28,329 nt of DNA from Priapulus caudatus (lineage: Eukaryota > Priapulida > Priapulimorpha > Priapulimorphida > Priapulidae). A program made the translations under genes and the position numbers. Below, in pieces: positions 1 to 10,936 of this stretch. The notes under the pieces are model-generated. The model saw only the letters and a list, made by a program, of their open reading frames with translations. It made no database searches and was not told the DNA's origin. Each line of letters begins with the position of its first letter. Positions within the stretch are counted from its first letter, which is position 1. The DNA lies in the NCBI RefSeq assembly GCF_000485595.1, contig NW_014578115.1, positions 1-28,329 on the forward strand, given 5' to 3'.

Positions 1-60
1 CTATATATATATATATATATATATATATCTTTCTCTCTCTCTCTCTTTCTCTCTCTCTTC
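1..60. repeat. (AT)n and (CT)n microsatellites
   Basis: The window opens in a dinucleotide run: alternating AT to about 28, then CT-rich sequence to about 58. No coding signal is seen here or in 61-200. Confidence 0.9.
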
Positions 61-267
61 CCCCCTCTCCATCTCGGTCCTACCATTATTTGATGACGCA
101 CTATCTCTCAGTCTTTCGCTGTCTGTCCCATCTTATTCTCAATCTCACACGCTCTCCCTTCTCATTGCCTAATCCTAATGGTATACATTTTTCGCTTTCT
201 CTGTGTAAACACACAGCACACACACACGGGCAGGTGTAGGGAACGTGAACAACATTAGCTCCCAATA

Positions 268-471
268 ATGCACGAGCGAACGCGCGCACACGTACGGGCA
301 CGCAGTCGCGCGCACACACACACGCGCGCTTGTACGTACGTACGCACACACGCGCGCTCGTACATACGCACACACGCGCGCTCGTACGTACGCACACACG
401 CAGACATACGCATGCACGCACGCACGTACACACGCACACGTACACAGCACACACACAAACATGCACAAACA

Positions 472-511
<40 letters not shown>

Positions 512-528
512 TACACATACACACGCCA
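268..528. repeat. CACA/CGCG/GTAC alternating purine-pyrimidine tract
   Basis: About 260 bp of almost strictly alternating purine-pyrimidine sequence built from CACA, CGCG, GTAC and GCAC units. A roughly 28-bp sub-repeat at 320-400 combines CACACACGCGCGC with TCGTACGTACG. Such composition is typical of Z-DNA-forming DNA (established knowledge). Open frames run through both strands because the repeat lacks stop codons. They encode only R/T/H- or V/C/R-rich low-complexity peptides and are not genes. Confidence 0.9.
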
Positions 529-554
529 TCTCTCTCTCTCTCTCTCTCTCTCTC
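529..554. repeat. (CT)n microsatellite next to an N
   Basis: Uninterrupted TC repeats end at an ambiguous base at 555, so the true length is uncertain. Nothing recognisable follows in 560-900. A GC-rich patch at 750-880 contains no supported gene. Confidence 0.85.
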
Positions 555-925
555 NGTCATTTCACTCGACTTTCGCGTCGGTAAGGAAACAATACGTAAA
601 TTTATACAGCCCCTAACCCTCTAACCTAAGCCCTACACACTAACTATAATCCAACCAGGCTTCTCGTCTTATATAGAACCTATATACTTTACAAAGACTA
701 CATATCTGTGGTGGGTCCTGGCAACTCTGCAGTGGGAAAAAAAATATGTTCGCGGCACGGGGCTCGGAGCGTCGCGCGTGAGGATTCGCGCGATGCTGGG
801 GCGGCGCGGCGCGGCAAATGGATTGACATTTTTCGGAAATGCTGATAAGCGACGGCGGGCATTGACCCATCCCCTCAGCGTACGGTTGTAGCGCATTGTA
901 ATATGTTGATAATTGAACGATCCCT

Positions 926-985
926 TATTATTATTATTATTATTATTATTATTTATTATTATTATTTATTATTTATTATTATTAT
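926..985. repeat. (TTA)n trinucleotide repeat
   Basis: TTA repeats interrupted by TTTA units. The following 990-1370 is unique-looking, AT-moderate DNA with no open frame or recognisable element. Confidence 0.85.
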
Positions 986-1379
986 CTATAGACGCTATCC
1001 GCGCGAGCGAGATAGCCGTGCTCACTTGAATTATTATTGGGCTTAGGTCGGCCTGGTTAGACTAGTTTTACGTGTTTTACTCATAACCTCAAATTACAAC
1101 CAATCGGTTGTCACATCTGGCTAAGAGCTGCGTCCGGCCCGAAATCAACGACCAACCTGATAGTGGCTGGCTTATTGCTATGCTTACAGATTTTAATTAC
1201 AGTTAGAACACTTAGAAGTCTTAGTTAACTAGAAGTAAGAATATGCATTGTTGGACTGGTAAACGTATCTCACACGAATTAGTCTCAATTATTATAGCAA
1301 CGAGTAATTAAAAGCAAGTTTTGTTTTATTCCGTCCTGTTTTATTATTATTAATTATGATTATTATTTATATCGCCATG

Positions 1380-1730
1380 CACACGCGCGGGCGCAAGCCT
1401 CATGGCATGTGTGCGTGTGGTGTGCGTGTGCTGTGCCGTGTGCGTGTGCGAGTGTGTGTGTGTGTGATGTGTGTGTGGTGTGTGTGCTGCTGCCTGCGCT
1501 GTCGTCGTGTGTGACTGTGTAGTGAGAGAGAGAGAGAGAAGACGCAGAGAGAGAGAGAGAGAAGAAAGAGAGAAGCAAATAAAGCGCGCGGCGGCGATGC
1601 GCGTGGCGCCGCCCCGTAGCCCCCCCCCAACCCACGACCCAGTGGTGCGTGTGCGAGGTGTGCGGTTTCGTCCGCGCGCGCGTTAGTGCGTTGTGTTTCT
1701 GTGTGTGGGCGTGTGTGTGTATTATCAGGA
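1380..1730. repeat. (TG)n, (GA)n and CpG-rich low-complexity block
   Basis: A TG/CG-rich stretch (about 1380-1500) is followed by two GA tracts (about 1524-1540 and 1548-1572), then CpG-rich DNA with a C run at 1620-1628. Open frames on both strands follow the repeat composition and are rejected as genes. A CpG-rich promoter cannot be excluded, but no gene start is seen next to it. Confidence 0.75.
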
Positions 1731-3760
1731 GTATGATAATAAGGGATCTTAAACATTACACTCATTACGGTATCTTATTTTGTTATCTTAACTACTGATG
1801 TATAGTCCGTTAATACGCTTGATTGGGCAAGGACTTTCATGAGCAACTGCTGCTGGCTGCGCTAGCTTATCAGCGACGACATATATTCGCTGCTGTTAGA
1901 TTACTGACGGTTTTCTTCAGGTGGATTATGGGAGGAGCGGCATCGATTGGCTTGCCTCTACCTTCGGTGGAAAAAGCCACACAGTTTCTCGTCCGAATCA
2001 ACGGTGAGTCCGAGAATGCAAAAATGATTAACTTTATTAATAATATTCATAGGCATCAGGTGAAAAATATTATAGCTCTACTATGAAAGATTGTAGTGTT
2101 TTCTATAGATGTAAGTGTAGCATTGGTCAGCTGTTCCACGTGGAAAATCGTTTAGCGGCTAAGAGTGAAGATTGACGACTAAAATGTTTCTGACAACATC
2201 CAAAAGAACGATAGCAGATCCCGATCTAGTGGTTAAATGTAGGCGCGTCTGCCTGCACGCCGTTATCCTGCTGTTGCACATTCTGATGAACAAGTCATAT
2301 GCTATGGCAGCGCCAAACTGTGGTGGCGGTCACCTCTCTAGAGAGGGACACCTGTCTATACAGGAGACTTCATGCGTTTCTTTGAATGTCAGTTGTATAT
2401 AATGAACACACGCCAATAGAAACCGTATGCTTGTCTTGAGGGACACTGGTCGGTTTCCTTAGAGTGACGCTTTGTATTACAGATTTGTCTGTATACGATG
2501 ATACAATTAACGATTTTGTTTCTCATCATTAAGGCATTAATTGAATAAGAGATTCTACTAGCTGAACACCACAATACATTATCTATATCCACTATTCCAA
2601 TACGCATATAAACACATTTTAATATGACATGCGCAAGTAATTAAATATTAATGCCTGTTGTGGGGCCCACAGTACTGAATGCTCTCATATAGTGTTGCTG
2701 AGTGCGGAAAGGTATAGTGGCCCGACGGCTGCGGGCAGGTGAAAGCGAGGGCACTATTCCTTCCCAAAGCAACATATGACAGCGCATCAGTGCCGCGCTA
2801 ACAACAGCATTAAAGTTTTTAGTGGCATCACACACTGACTTTGCATCTACTTGCAAATATGAAGTCGAATAAGACAAAGTTTTCATTAAACGAAACAATT
2901 TCAATTTGTATTAAACTGTCTACCGTCACGAATTCCAGCACCAGCAACGATAGTAATACTTGTGTGTTATTTGACAAAAAAAATCGTTGAAAATAACAAT
3001 AGTGTTTCTGTTTACTTTTACATGCTTACTAATACCTTGCTTTTATACTCCGCTAATTTGACGGTGCAATTTCGATGTAACAATAAACGCATCAACACAA
3101 ATCAAAATCGCTTATATCGAAAGCTCTTGGCTGGCGCCCAGGACGCAGGAGATCGTGACGTAACACAATGCGTTATAATAATGCCAATGCTCGCGCGCAT
3201 AAGCAATAGTGAGGCGGCACTAATTGTTCATAGTACCTGCGACGTTATCCAATTGAATTTCCAAACGATTTATACACGTGAGCACTAAAAACCAATTATT
3301 ATTGAGAGACTTGTTTAATTCATTATGACCGTATCTGACATTTGTTTTGCAAGTTTCCGTTGTTTGTTCACACTCGGTCTACACGCTAGGATTGTGCGGG
3401 GCTCGTTATTACTCCTAGTTTATGCTACAACCTGTAAAGTCGCTGACTTACCTGTTTCTTTTATCCGGATACCGCCTGCCTATAACTATATATTTATCTT
3501 AACCAAAGAACAAGGCGAAATGGTACGAGAATCTCTCAGGTAAGGCCCGTATAATTTAGATAAATGTATAATAGGAGAACGGCCGACTATCATAGGCCGT
3601 TACGAAGCTTATGTATGGCATGACGATTAGATTTCCTCTATAGTCTATTCCTGCTGATCATATTGTCTATTATATATATATTTTCTGTTATCAATTATAT
3701 ATTGTCTATTGTTTTATTATTTGTCTTTCTATTGTCTATTCAACACCTGTCGCATTCTAA
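1731..3760. other. Unassigned region, no convincing gene
   Basis: Several short open frames occur on both strands (for example 1823-2086 plus, 2389-2607 minus, 2641-2904 minus, 2962-3288 plus), but none resembles a family I recognise. If the SLC7 gene continues leftwards, this is where its last exons would be expected. I searched by eye for the TM9-TM10 region and the conserved arginine-proline-isoleucine-lysine motif on the minus strand and did not find them. One plus-strand segment, 1921-2003, is flanked by a good acceptor and donor (see findings). Confidence 0.4.
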
Positions 3761-3769
3761 TGTGTCTAA

Positions 3770-4040
3770 ATGGAGTGCGCTGATTGGCTGGGGTCCGGAA
3801 CTCTCGTGGGAAAAAAAATTTCGCGCCCCGGCCGGCCCGCGCCCCGCACCGGCCGGTTGAACGAACGAACCGAGCTAGCTACCTAGCAGCCGAGTGCAGT
3901 GTAAAGGCTTCTTCTACGTAAGAGGCACAGTGGCGCACCGCCGTTGTCAAATTTAACATCGCCGTTGCGAAAATATTCCTGTATTTACCCGCCGTTGTCA
4001 AAATAGTGTCAACCCAAAAATAAATACAGTGTTTCCCCTG
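3770..4040. other. GC-rich patch and short GCCGTTGTCAAA repeats
   Basis: A GC-rich segment (3775-3860) carries an inverted CCAAT-type box (ATTGG at about 3782) and a purine run. It is followed at about 3940-4010 by three imperfect copies of CGCCGTTGTCAAA. Part of the GC-rich segment (GTGGGAAAAAAAAT preceded by AACTCT) resembles 715-750, suggesting a dispersed repeat. A promoter is possible but no gene start can be linked to it. Confidence 0.35.
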
Positions 4041-4451
4041 CATTGACACGCGCCTCGCTCAAATTCTCATCCGCGACACAGAAATTTGTCAAAAACACCG
4101 CCTAACAAAAATCACTGTTCTTCCATCAATAAACTACACTTTATTGTACTAAAATTTGTACTTGAGTGCGACAGGCGCCATGTTGACTCCAGCAGCGAAT
4201 TAAGGGCGCTATACCTATGCATGCATACGCATGGGTGTTCGTTTGTATTCTGCACTAGGAAAGTGCTTTCGTTGAAATAAAATCGCATTTCATTTCATGA
4301 CGGTATTACTATTTTTATAAATATGAATACTTGTATTATTTCATATTCATAGTTTATTTGTTCCTTTTGACAACTTGAAAAATAGATTCAAGAGTCATAC
4401 AATGTGTTCAGAATAGCTTAGAATGAACCAAATTGCACCAGTTTTTCAAAC

Positions 4452-4520
4452 ATTTCCCGGGGGGCATGCCCCCGGACCCCCTTAGCTGAGCGAGCTCCTG
4501 CGGTGCTCGCTTTGCTAGGT
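4452..4520. repeat. GC-palindromic repeat fragment
   Basis: A perfect palindrome GGGGGCATGCCCCC lies at 4460-4473. A second hairpin pairs AGCGAGC with GCTCGCT at about 4489-4512. Similar C-rich palindromic segments are common at the edges of dispersed repeats in marine invertebrate genomes (general recollection, not checked), so this is probably a transposon remnant. Confidence 0.35.
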
Positions 4521-4622
4521 CATCGAGACGTGCAAATACGCCTTTGAAACGTATGCGCGTTTTCGCCCAAACTGGCCATTACCTCCGTTGTCTAATTTTC
4601 CCTCAGAAGAAACCCTGAGTCT

Positions 4623-4701
4623 GAACTATTGCCCGCCATCGTGCCGGTTGGTTACACAGACAGTCTGTGTAACCAACCAGCACGATGGCGGGCAATAGTT
4701 C
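4623..4701. repeat. Near-perfect 79-bp palindrome (39-bp arms)
   Basis: Arms 4623-4661 and 4663-4701 are reverse complements with one mismatch (4645 against 4679) around a single central base at 4662. The right arm contains the ATG at 4685 of a small plus-strand open frame. As RNA it would form a 38-pair stem with almost no loop. It lacks the loop expected of a microRNA precursor. Confidence 0.95.
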
Positions 4702-4945
4702 TAGCCGCGCTGATGACCTGGATCAATTGTTGAAATTCCTCCATCAACGAGGATGTCTTGTCCACAAGAACCCGACCAACAAATACATGGAGTTTATAAA
4801 TGCTTTTGTGTTTGTGAATGATCAACGTAAACGAGCAGATGTCGTGTCTGAAGGCCAGAGAACATGCATTCTCCATAGGATCCAGTCCAATGCAATATAT
4901 TTGGCACCGTCCTCAACGGGTAAATACTATTTTGTCAATTTGTAG
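4685..4945 (+). CDS. Small ORF of unknown function, possibly a fragment
   Basis: An 86-residue frame starts at an ATG inside the right arm of the palindrome and ends at TAG (4943-4945). The composition is protein-like rather than repetitive: a serine-rich start, then an amphipathic stretch (DDLDQLLKFLHQRG) near residues 10-23, then a mixed hydrophilic segment. No domain is recognised. A donor-like CGG|GTAAAT at about 4919-4926 raises the possibility that it is the first exon of a larger gene. It may also be repeat-derived or random. There is no supporting neighbour on the plus strand, and a CAT trinucleotide repeat follows within 10 bp. Confidence 0.25.
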   Translation: MAGNSSSRADDLDQLLKFLHQRGCLVHKNPTNKYMEFINAFVFVNDQRKRADVVSEGQRTCILHRIQSNAIYLAPSSTGKYYFVNL

Positions 4946-4950
4946 ATAAT

Positions 4951-5125
4951 TCACCATCATCACTGTCATCGCCATCTCCACCACCATGATCATCATCATC
5001 ACCATCTTTATCATGATCACCATCAATACTGTCATCATCATCATCATCATCATTATCATCATCATCATCATTATCATCATCATCATCATTATCATTGTCA
5101 CAATCAGCGTTATCATCATCATCTT
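4951..5125. repeat. (CAT)n/(ATG)n trinucleotide repeat
   Basis: About 175 bp of imperfect TCA/CAT units. Minus-strand frames through it encode only runs of Met or Asp and are rejected. The DNA between 5126 and 5510 is AT-rich and shows no feature. Confidence 0.9.
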
Positions 5126-5512
5126 TTTGTGAAACAATCAATCAATAAAACTAAGCAAACAGGATATAAATCTTTTACGCATTTTTTAATATTTTTCTTC
5201 GTTTTGTAGCTAAATTAGACTACAGGCAAATCCCTTTATATTGAGGTCATTTGGGACCACCAAATTATGCTTGTTACAATGAATTCGTATTTATTATAAA
5301 CAGTATTTAATAATTTTGATCTGTTTCCACTTGTTTGTGCCAGAAAATTTCATTCTTTATATCAAGATTTCGTTACATCCGTGCTCGTTATAACAGGGTT
5401 TGCATGTAATTCATATACATGTATCTCTATGTAGAATAGTGTGAAAAAATGGTCTTGAAAAAGTGTACTCTTTGTACACTTGTGAAAATGTTGATAATTG
5501 TGAACAACCCCT

Positions 5513-5513
5513 A

Positions 5514-5546
<33 letters not shown>

Positions 5547-5583
5547 TACTAATAAATAATAATAATAATACTAATAATAATAC

Positions 5584-5627
<44 letters not shown>
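5513..5627. repeat. (AAT)n repeat beside the SLC7 exon 6 donor
   Basis: AAT units, with some ACT variants, fill 115 bp and begin about 30 bp into the intron downstream (minus strand) of SLC7 exon 6. Read on the minus strand it extends the exon frame as poly-Leu, which is not expected to be translated because a GT donor precedes it. Confidence 0.9.
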
Positions 5628-5655
5628 TAACACGGTGTAATGGACGAGACATTAC

Positions 5656-5755
5656 GCTGAGTATCATTGCAGGGAATGGCGTGTAACGATGTACGTTGAG
5701 CATGCCTATGATGGAAGGCATGTGTCCTCCATCTCTAGCGCTCACAAAATAGACC
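5656..5755 (-). CDS. SLC7 transporter exon 6
   Basis: This 100-nt exon is preceded by acceptor TTACCAG and followed by donor AGC|GTAATG. It completes a split arginine and encodes VYFVSARDGGHMPSIIGM, then a stretch ending TPFPAMILS. This matches the loop after TM8, where family members read A-R-E-G-H-L-P followed by a histidine-valine and T-P-x-P-A. One extra glycine is present (RDGGHMP against REGHLP). The family exon here encodes 32 full codons; this one has 33. The next exon was not located. Confidence 0.88.
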
Positions 5756-8700
5756 CTGGTAAGGAAAAGGCGTTCTTACATTACTTTACATTACGTTACG
5801 TTACTTACATTACGTTAGTTACATTATGTTTCTTACATTACGTACGTTAGTTGCGCATGTTACCGCTGTGGAATGTAGCTTGTATGATAGCACAACGTAC
5901 GACAATGGTGTGCTACTACGTGATGGCGGTTGAAATCATGGTAATAACCTTTGCTGCCGACAGCCAAATTGTTGAAAATGGCCCGGTTCAGAAATTCTTA
6001 TCGGTGACACTAATATGTTATCAAAAGATTTGTTGGGATGTTGAGCGTATTTCCTGCCGCAATGTACCAGCGGACTCGAGAGATCAACAGTTACTGCTAT
6101 CTGCCCATGAACGCAAAATTTCATGCATTTTCTAATACCCCGTACAGACTGCAAAATTCCATCCTACATCAAACTAATCTCAGCCAGGCCCGGGCCAGAC
6201 GCGCACTTAATCGCAGCGTACAGACACAAAATATGAATACTCAACCGGGGTAAAAGTTAAGCACGATACTCGAATCTGGGTATCTCATTATAATTCAATT
6301 GGGCCATTTTATCAGCAATTGAAACGTAAACATACACATTCCCATGCATGTCTGCCTTCCCATACATTTTGGATAGATCTTCTGGCCAAATTGTAATTAT
6401 ACTTTAGCAAAGAGAAGTCCAAAAACAAAATTGCAGACACAAATTCACACACTACTGTACTCTTATGTTATCAAAACAAGTATGCGCATGCGCATATCGA
6501 AATATCGCCCGGCTTGCGTCCACACACAATTTTTCGCGCGGAATAACTTTAGCTAGCACGCTTCGAAGCGGGTCTGGCCCACCTCCATTCGCATTAGTCC
6601 GGATTAGTGCGTATTTAGTCCCGACTCCGGGATAGCGTGTACACACTGAAAAAATTTAGAGCACGCCTGCCCCGAACTAATTTGACGTAAGATCAAATTT
6701 GCAGTCTGTAGGGGGTATAACGTAAACAATGTGTAATTTACCTACTTATATCATAAACTAATGCCGTTGCAGCACAAAACAGCACCGCAATGGTTACCCT
6801 GTCAATATCTACATAGGGCATATATACCTGCTTAATTACTATATATGGCTATTCGTGTTTCGCGGTTTTATATCGGGCAGCGGAATAAAAAAATTAGCGG
6901 AAAAAATTAAGAGTAACTATATTTTAAATATTGTATATAATTATATCATACTATTATATATATATATAATATATATATATATTTCTAACCTTCCAGTAGT
7001 GAATATGTTACAGTTGAGACCTCCCATCACGGAACACATGACCATGATAGGTATTATTATCGCTATAGGTCCCATGGTGCGTTCCGCAAAAGTCTGAAAA
7101 ACAATCGATACGCTACAGCTACCAGATGACCGTTGTGAATGAATAACTAATATTTAAATGCATTTGGTCCGTGTCAATCACGTTAAAATCACGAATACTC
7201 ACTCAGAAAATATCTTAGGCAATGTTCAACCATTTTCCGCGCATAAAAATGTATTGATGAATCATCTCGCATAATATTGTTGCTTCCGCCCCGCGCGAAA
7301 TTACCCCCATGTGATTTTCTTGCACCTTATCTGAATGGAGCGCTTGTTTTTAAAATTTAATCTAACTACGCTTCTCACCGCTGCAACAGCACTGCTCCCC
7401 AGTATTTCTTCTTTCGTAAGAACTGTGAAGTAGGCAATGTTGCCTAATGTATACACAGTGGTCACGATAGCTATGGAAATGTATATCGTCCTTGGAAGAT
7501 TCCTGCCACGAAGATACAACAACCATTTATTTATTAATAAAACTGTGATAAAAATAAATGCCATAAATTTCAGTGGCTACGCGTCCGGTCATCCATTAAA
7601 AAGCTCAGCACAGATTCCCAAATCCACGTCACGATTAGGCCACACCCCTTTCAAATCGTCGATTTTATTAGAAAAAATACCTAAAGGTAAGTAATATTAT
7701 GGTAAAAACTGATTGTTTATTGTTTTTTACTGAAAAAACATAGTTGGGTTCACATAAGAAATATATGACCGGACTCGTAGCCTGGGAGCTGGCGTCCGGT
7801 AACTGCATGGGCGTCCGGTCATATAAATCAATGAGGTTTTTGAGTTACACTTACTGCATGAGTTATAAGTTCGTGCGCTGCGCACACAACCGCTCTCTAA
7901 ATTAACAAACATAAATAATAAATACCTTTTAACATCTTTTATCTCTTCAGCACTATAATTAATGACTTCGCTGAAAGAAACCAGGAATTGTATATAAGTT
8001 TAAGATACCACTCAGTATAGCAATCTATGATTTATCTTCATCCATTAATTTTATCGCTAATACTATATTACTTCAGTTAGTCTGCAATCATAACTCAATA
8101 GCTCACTAGTGAGTAATGTAGTATTCTTCTATTTATTCGTTATTCTTCCTTCTAATATTAATCCTTTGTCATAACGATACAATGTGATGACTCAAAGAAC
8201 AAAGAAGGTGATATAGCACTTACTATCATCAGGAGTAGATAATAGGGAATATTGCTATCATGCAATATTGCTAGGAATATATCATGCAATCATGATAGGC
8301 TATCATGCAATATTCCCTATACTGCAATATCATGCAATATGCATTATAGGCTATTATGCAATATTGCTAGCAATATTGCAATAGGAATATTGCTCCTGCT
8401 ATCATGTATGCAGAATGAAAACTGATATATGTTTTTCTCAATGGAACTATACATTTCCGATCTTCCGGTCATGATTACAATCCTAGCCGATTTCAAGTTC
8501 TAACCTTAAGAAACACTTGCTGGTTCGATGCTTCCGTTATATTATAATTAAATTTATCTCTCCCCACTAAACCTATCCACACAGGCGTACCCAACAAGAA
8601 AAACTGGGCCACAAGATAACCCTTTCTCAGCAAATCTACACATAGAAATCAGTGTAACACTTGTTCGAACAGCTGCCATACAGTTTATAGCACATAGTAA

Positions 8701-10870
8701 ATAATATGTAATAGCTTATGCATAATGCAATATGTAGCATGTTATATATGGTACATAAGGATGTATAATGTAATTTTATAATCGACTTACAAACCGGCGT
8801 AAGCGAATAGACCGGAATACATCGCCAGGCCTATCTCCCCGATCGAAGACGAGCTCCCGGCGAAGGCGGACTGGAAACCTGGGATGTCTCCCTCACTCAT
8901 GATCATTTGCACAAATCCCATGATAATAATTGCACCCAGGGCCACCAATTTAATGTAGAACATCCAGTTCTGCATGTGTGCGGCCCATGTTACACTCCAG
9001 CAGTTCAGAGCTGTCAGACTTACTGCAATAGCGTAAAATATCATGACTATTACTGTCATTATTATCAGTATTATTATTATTGTTATTATCAATACTATTA
9101 TTATTATCATCATTGGTGTTAATTGGATTGAGAGATCCTTGCGAGCAGTGTCACTCCAACATGTAGGTATATAAACACAACCGGGTCCGGTAGGTCAGGA
9201 TGTATGAGATTGTAGGGTTGAGCTATTCCACCTGTGCTAAGCTAATGTCCGTACTTACACGCCTAAGCATCGCGTTTTCGCTCGTGCTTCGCCTACGACT
9301 AAAGGCTTGGCGCGACGCATGATTTACTATATACATCATGCATTCAAGACATGTCAATACTTGAAGCACTATATACTACAAAAAATTATATGACTTATCG
9401 CACGGCGTTGTGTCCTCATACATCCTTAGGTCAGCGATATTTGATATACAAAGATAAATGAATGTCACGACATGTACTGAATACCTAATCCGAGATTCAT
9501 TATTTATACAGTTAGTATATACCACTGAATTTTTATCACGGATGTAACAGCTATATAACGCGCATAAAATTAAAAACTTGGACGCGTTTTATAGGTTTAT
9601 AGGTATATAACTTAGACGTGTGTCTGAACTCTAGCATTTAAGGTGCGAATATATTCCTAACTGTAGTCATCCGTCTAACAACACTAAGTAGAGCAGTTAT
9701 TCAAACACCTCTATATCGGTTGTCATTTCCTAACGCTGACGATATGCGATATTAACTGCGAATAATATTAATATGCGAATAGCACGGAAGATGTGTTTGA
9801 AAACAGAAATTGTTTAGTGCAAATGAAGCAACCAACCGAATACGAGTACGCCATGTTATTCAAGTTTACAAAAAATTTTATTTACAATGCATTAGACAGA
9901 ATTAAAGCCTTGTAAAAGTTCCTTTTACAAAGTCGCGTTAAAAATACGTTTAGAGTATCTAATAAATTTTTTTACTAATGCGTATCGTTGAGAAATAACA
10001 GAGCTACACATTACTAGGTTTAACATACGTATTTTTTGGGTTCGCATAGGCGTCAAGGTTAATAAGCAAAAAACGCAAGTGCAGTTTAGTTAAGCGCACG
10101 GATTAGGGACACACGATGTCAACACGCGCGACGACTGCCACGTATACCTACCGGTTTCGCGCACACCTATGTCTGATAGCCTTGACCTGGCGTCCATAGA
10201 CACTGTACTCTGACACTACAGCTTTATAATAGATTTATTACTTCGTGTCAGCGTTGAAGTAACGTAACAACTTTCGCGTGAGTGCGTTGCTACCATATAG
10301 ATAACCTATAAATAATACAGATAATAATATGGTTATCTATATTATTTCTGTTGCTACCGGATTTGCGTAATAAATCATCAAACGTCTCTGCCTGAAGGGT
10401 TTACCGTCTGCTCGCATTCCTTTACATTAAGAGCAGAATAGTTTCATCTATAGGCGAAGACGGAACTAGGTGCGCATATATACGTTATCGTTCTTAAAAT
10501 TTCGGTAAATGTTTCGGTTGGCATGTAGCGAACTGTTCGAATTGGCATGTAGCGGCATTGTTCGGCGAAACGGCATTGTTCGAACTGGCATGTAGCGTAC
10601 AGCATTGAAACCATGTACTGCCAAACCTGTTAGCGCTTACCTCTGTAGAACAGACACGAATTTATAAGGAACTTATAGGATTTTATTAGTTTTACATTAT
10701 TATGACATCATTGGTAACATGAAGGGTTTATGTAAGATATGGAACTATCTAGTGCAGATAAGGTCTATGTCCCCCTGACCTTTGTTTGACCTGGCTCGTT
10801 TTTTTATTTTAGCTATTTCNNNNNNNNNNTTATACGTCTTCCGTCGTTCTTGTCTAGTATCGTTATATAG

Positions 10871-10936
<66 letters not shown>

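Noticed and set aside
101-624. Overlapping open frames of 84-142 codons on both strands
   Set aside because: They follow the CACG/CACA repeat, which lacks stop codons. The products are pure low complexity and one crosses an N.
3449-3545. Minus-strand candidate for SLC7 exon 7 (FALFFG, then IVIGRRYPDKRNR before a GTAAGT donor)
   Set aside because: A stop codon separates the two parts, the upstream frame is closed, and no acceptor gives the needed phase. The resemblance to TM9 and the following loop is probably chance.
4623-4701. MicroRNA precursor
   Set aside because: The stem is nearly perfect with a 1-nt loop. A Dicer or Drosha substrate needs a larger terminal loop, and no such loop exists here.
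4913-5141. Poly-Met and poly-Asp open frames, minus strand
   Set aside because: Direct reading of the CAT trinucleotide repeat.
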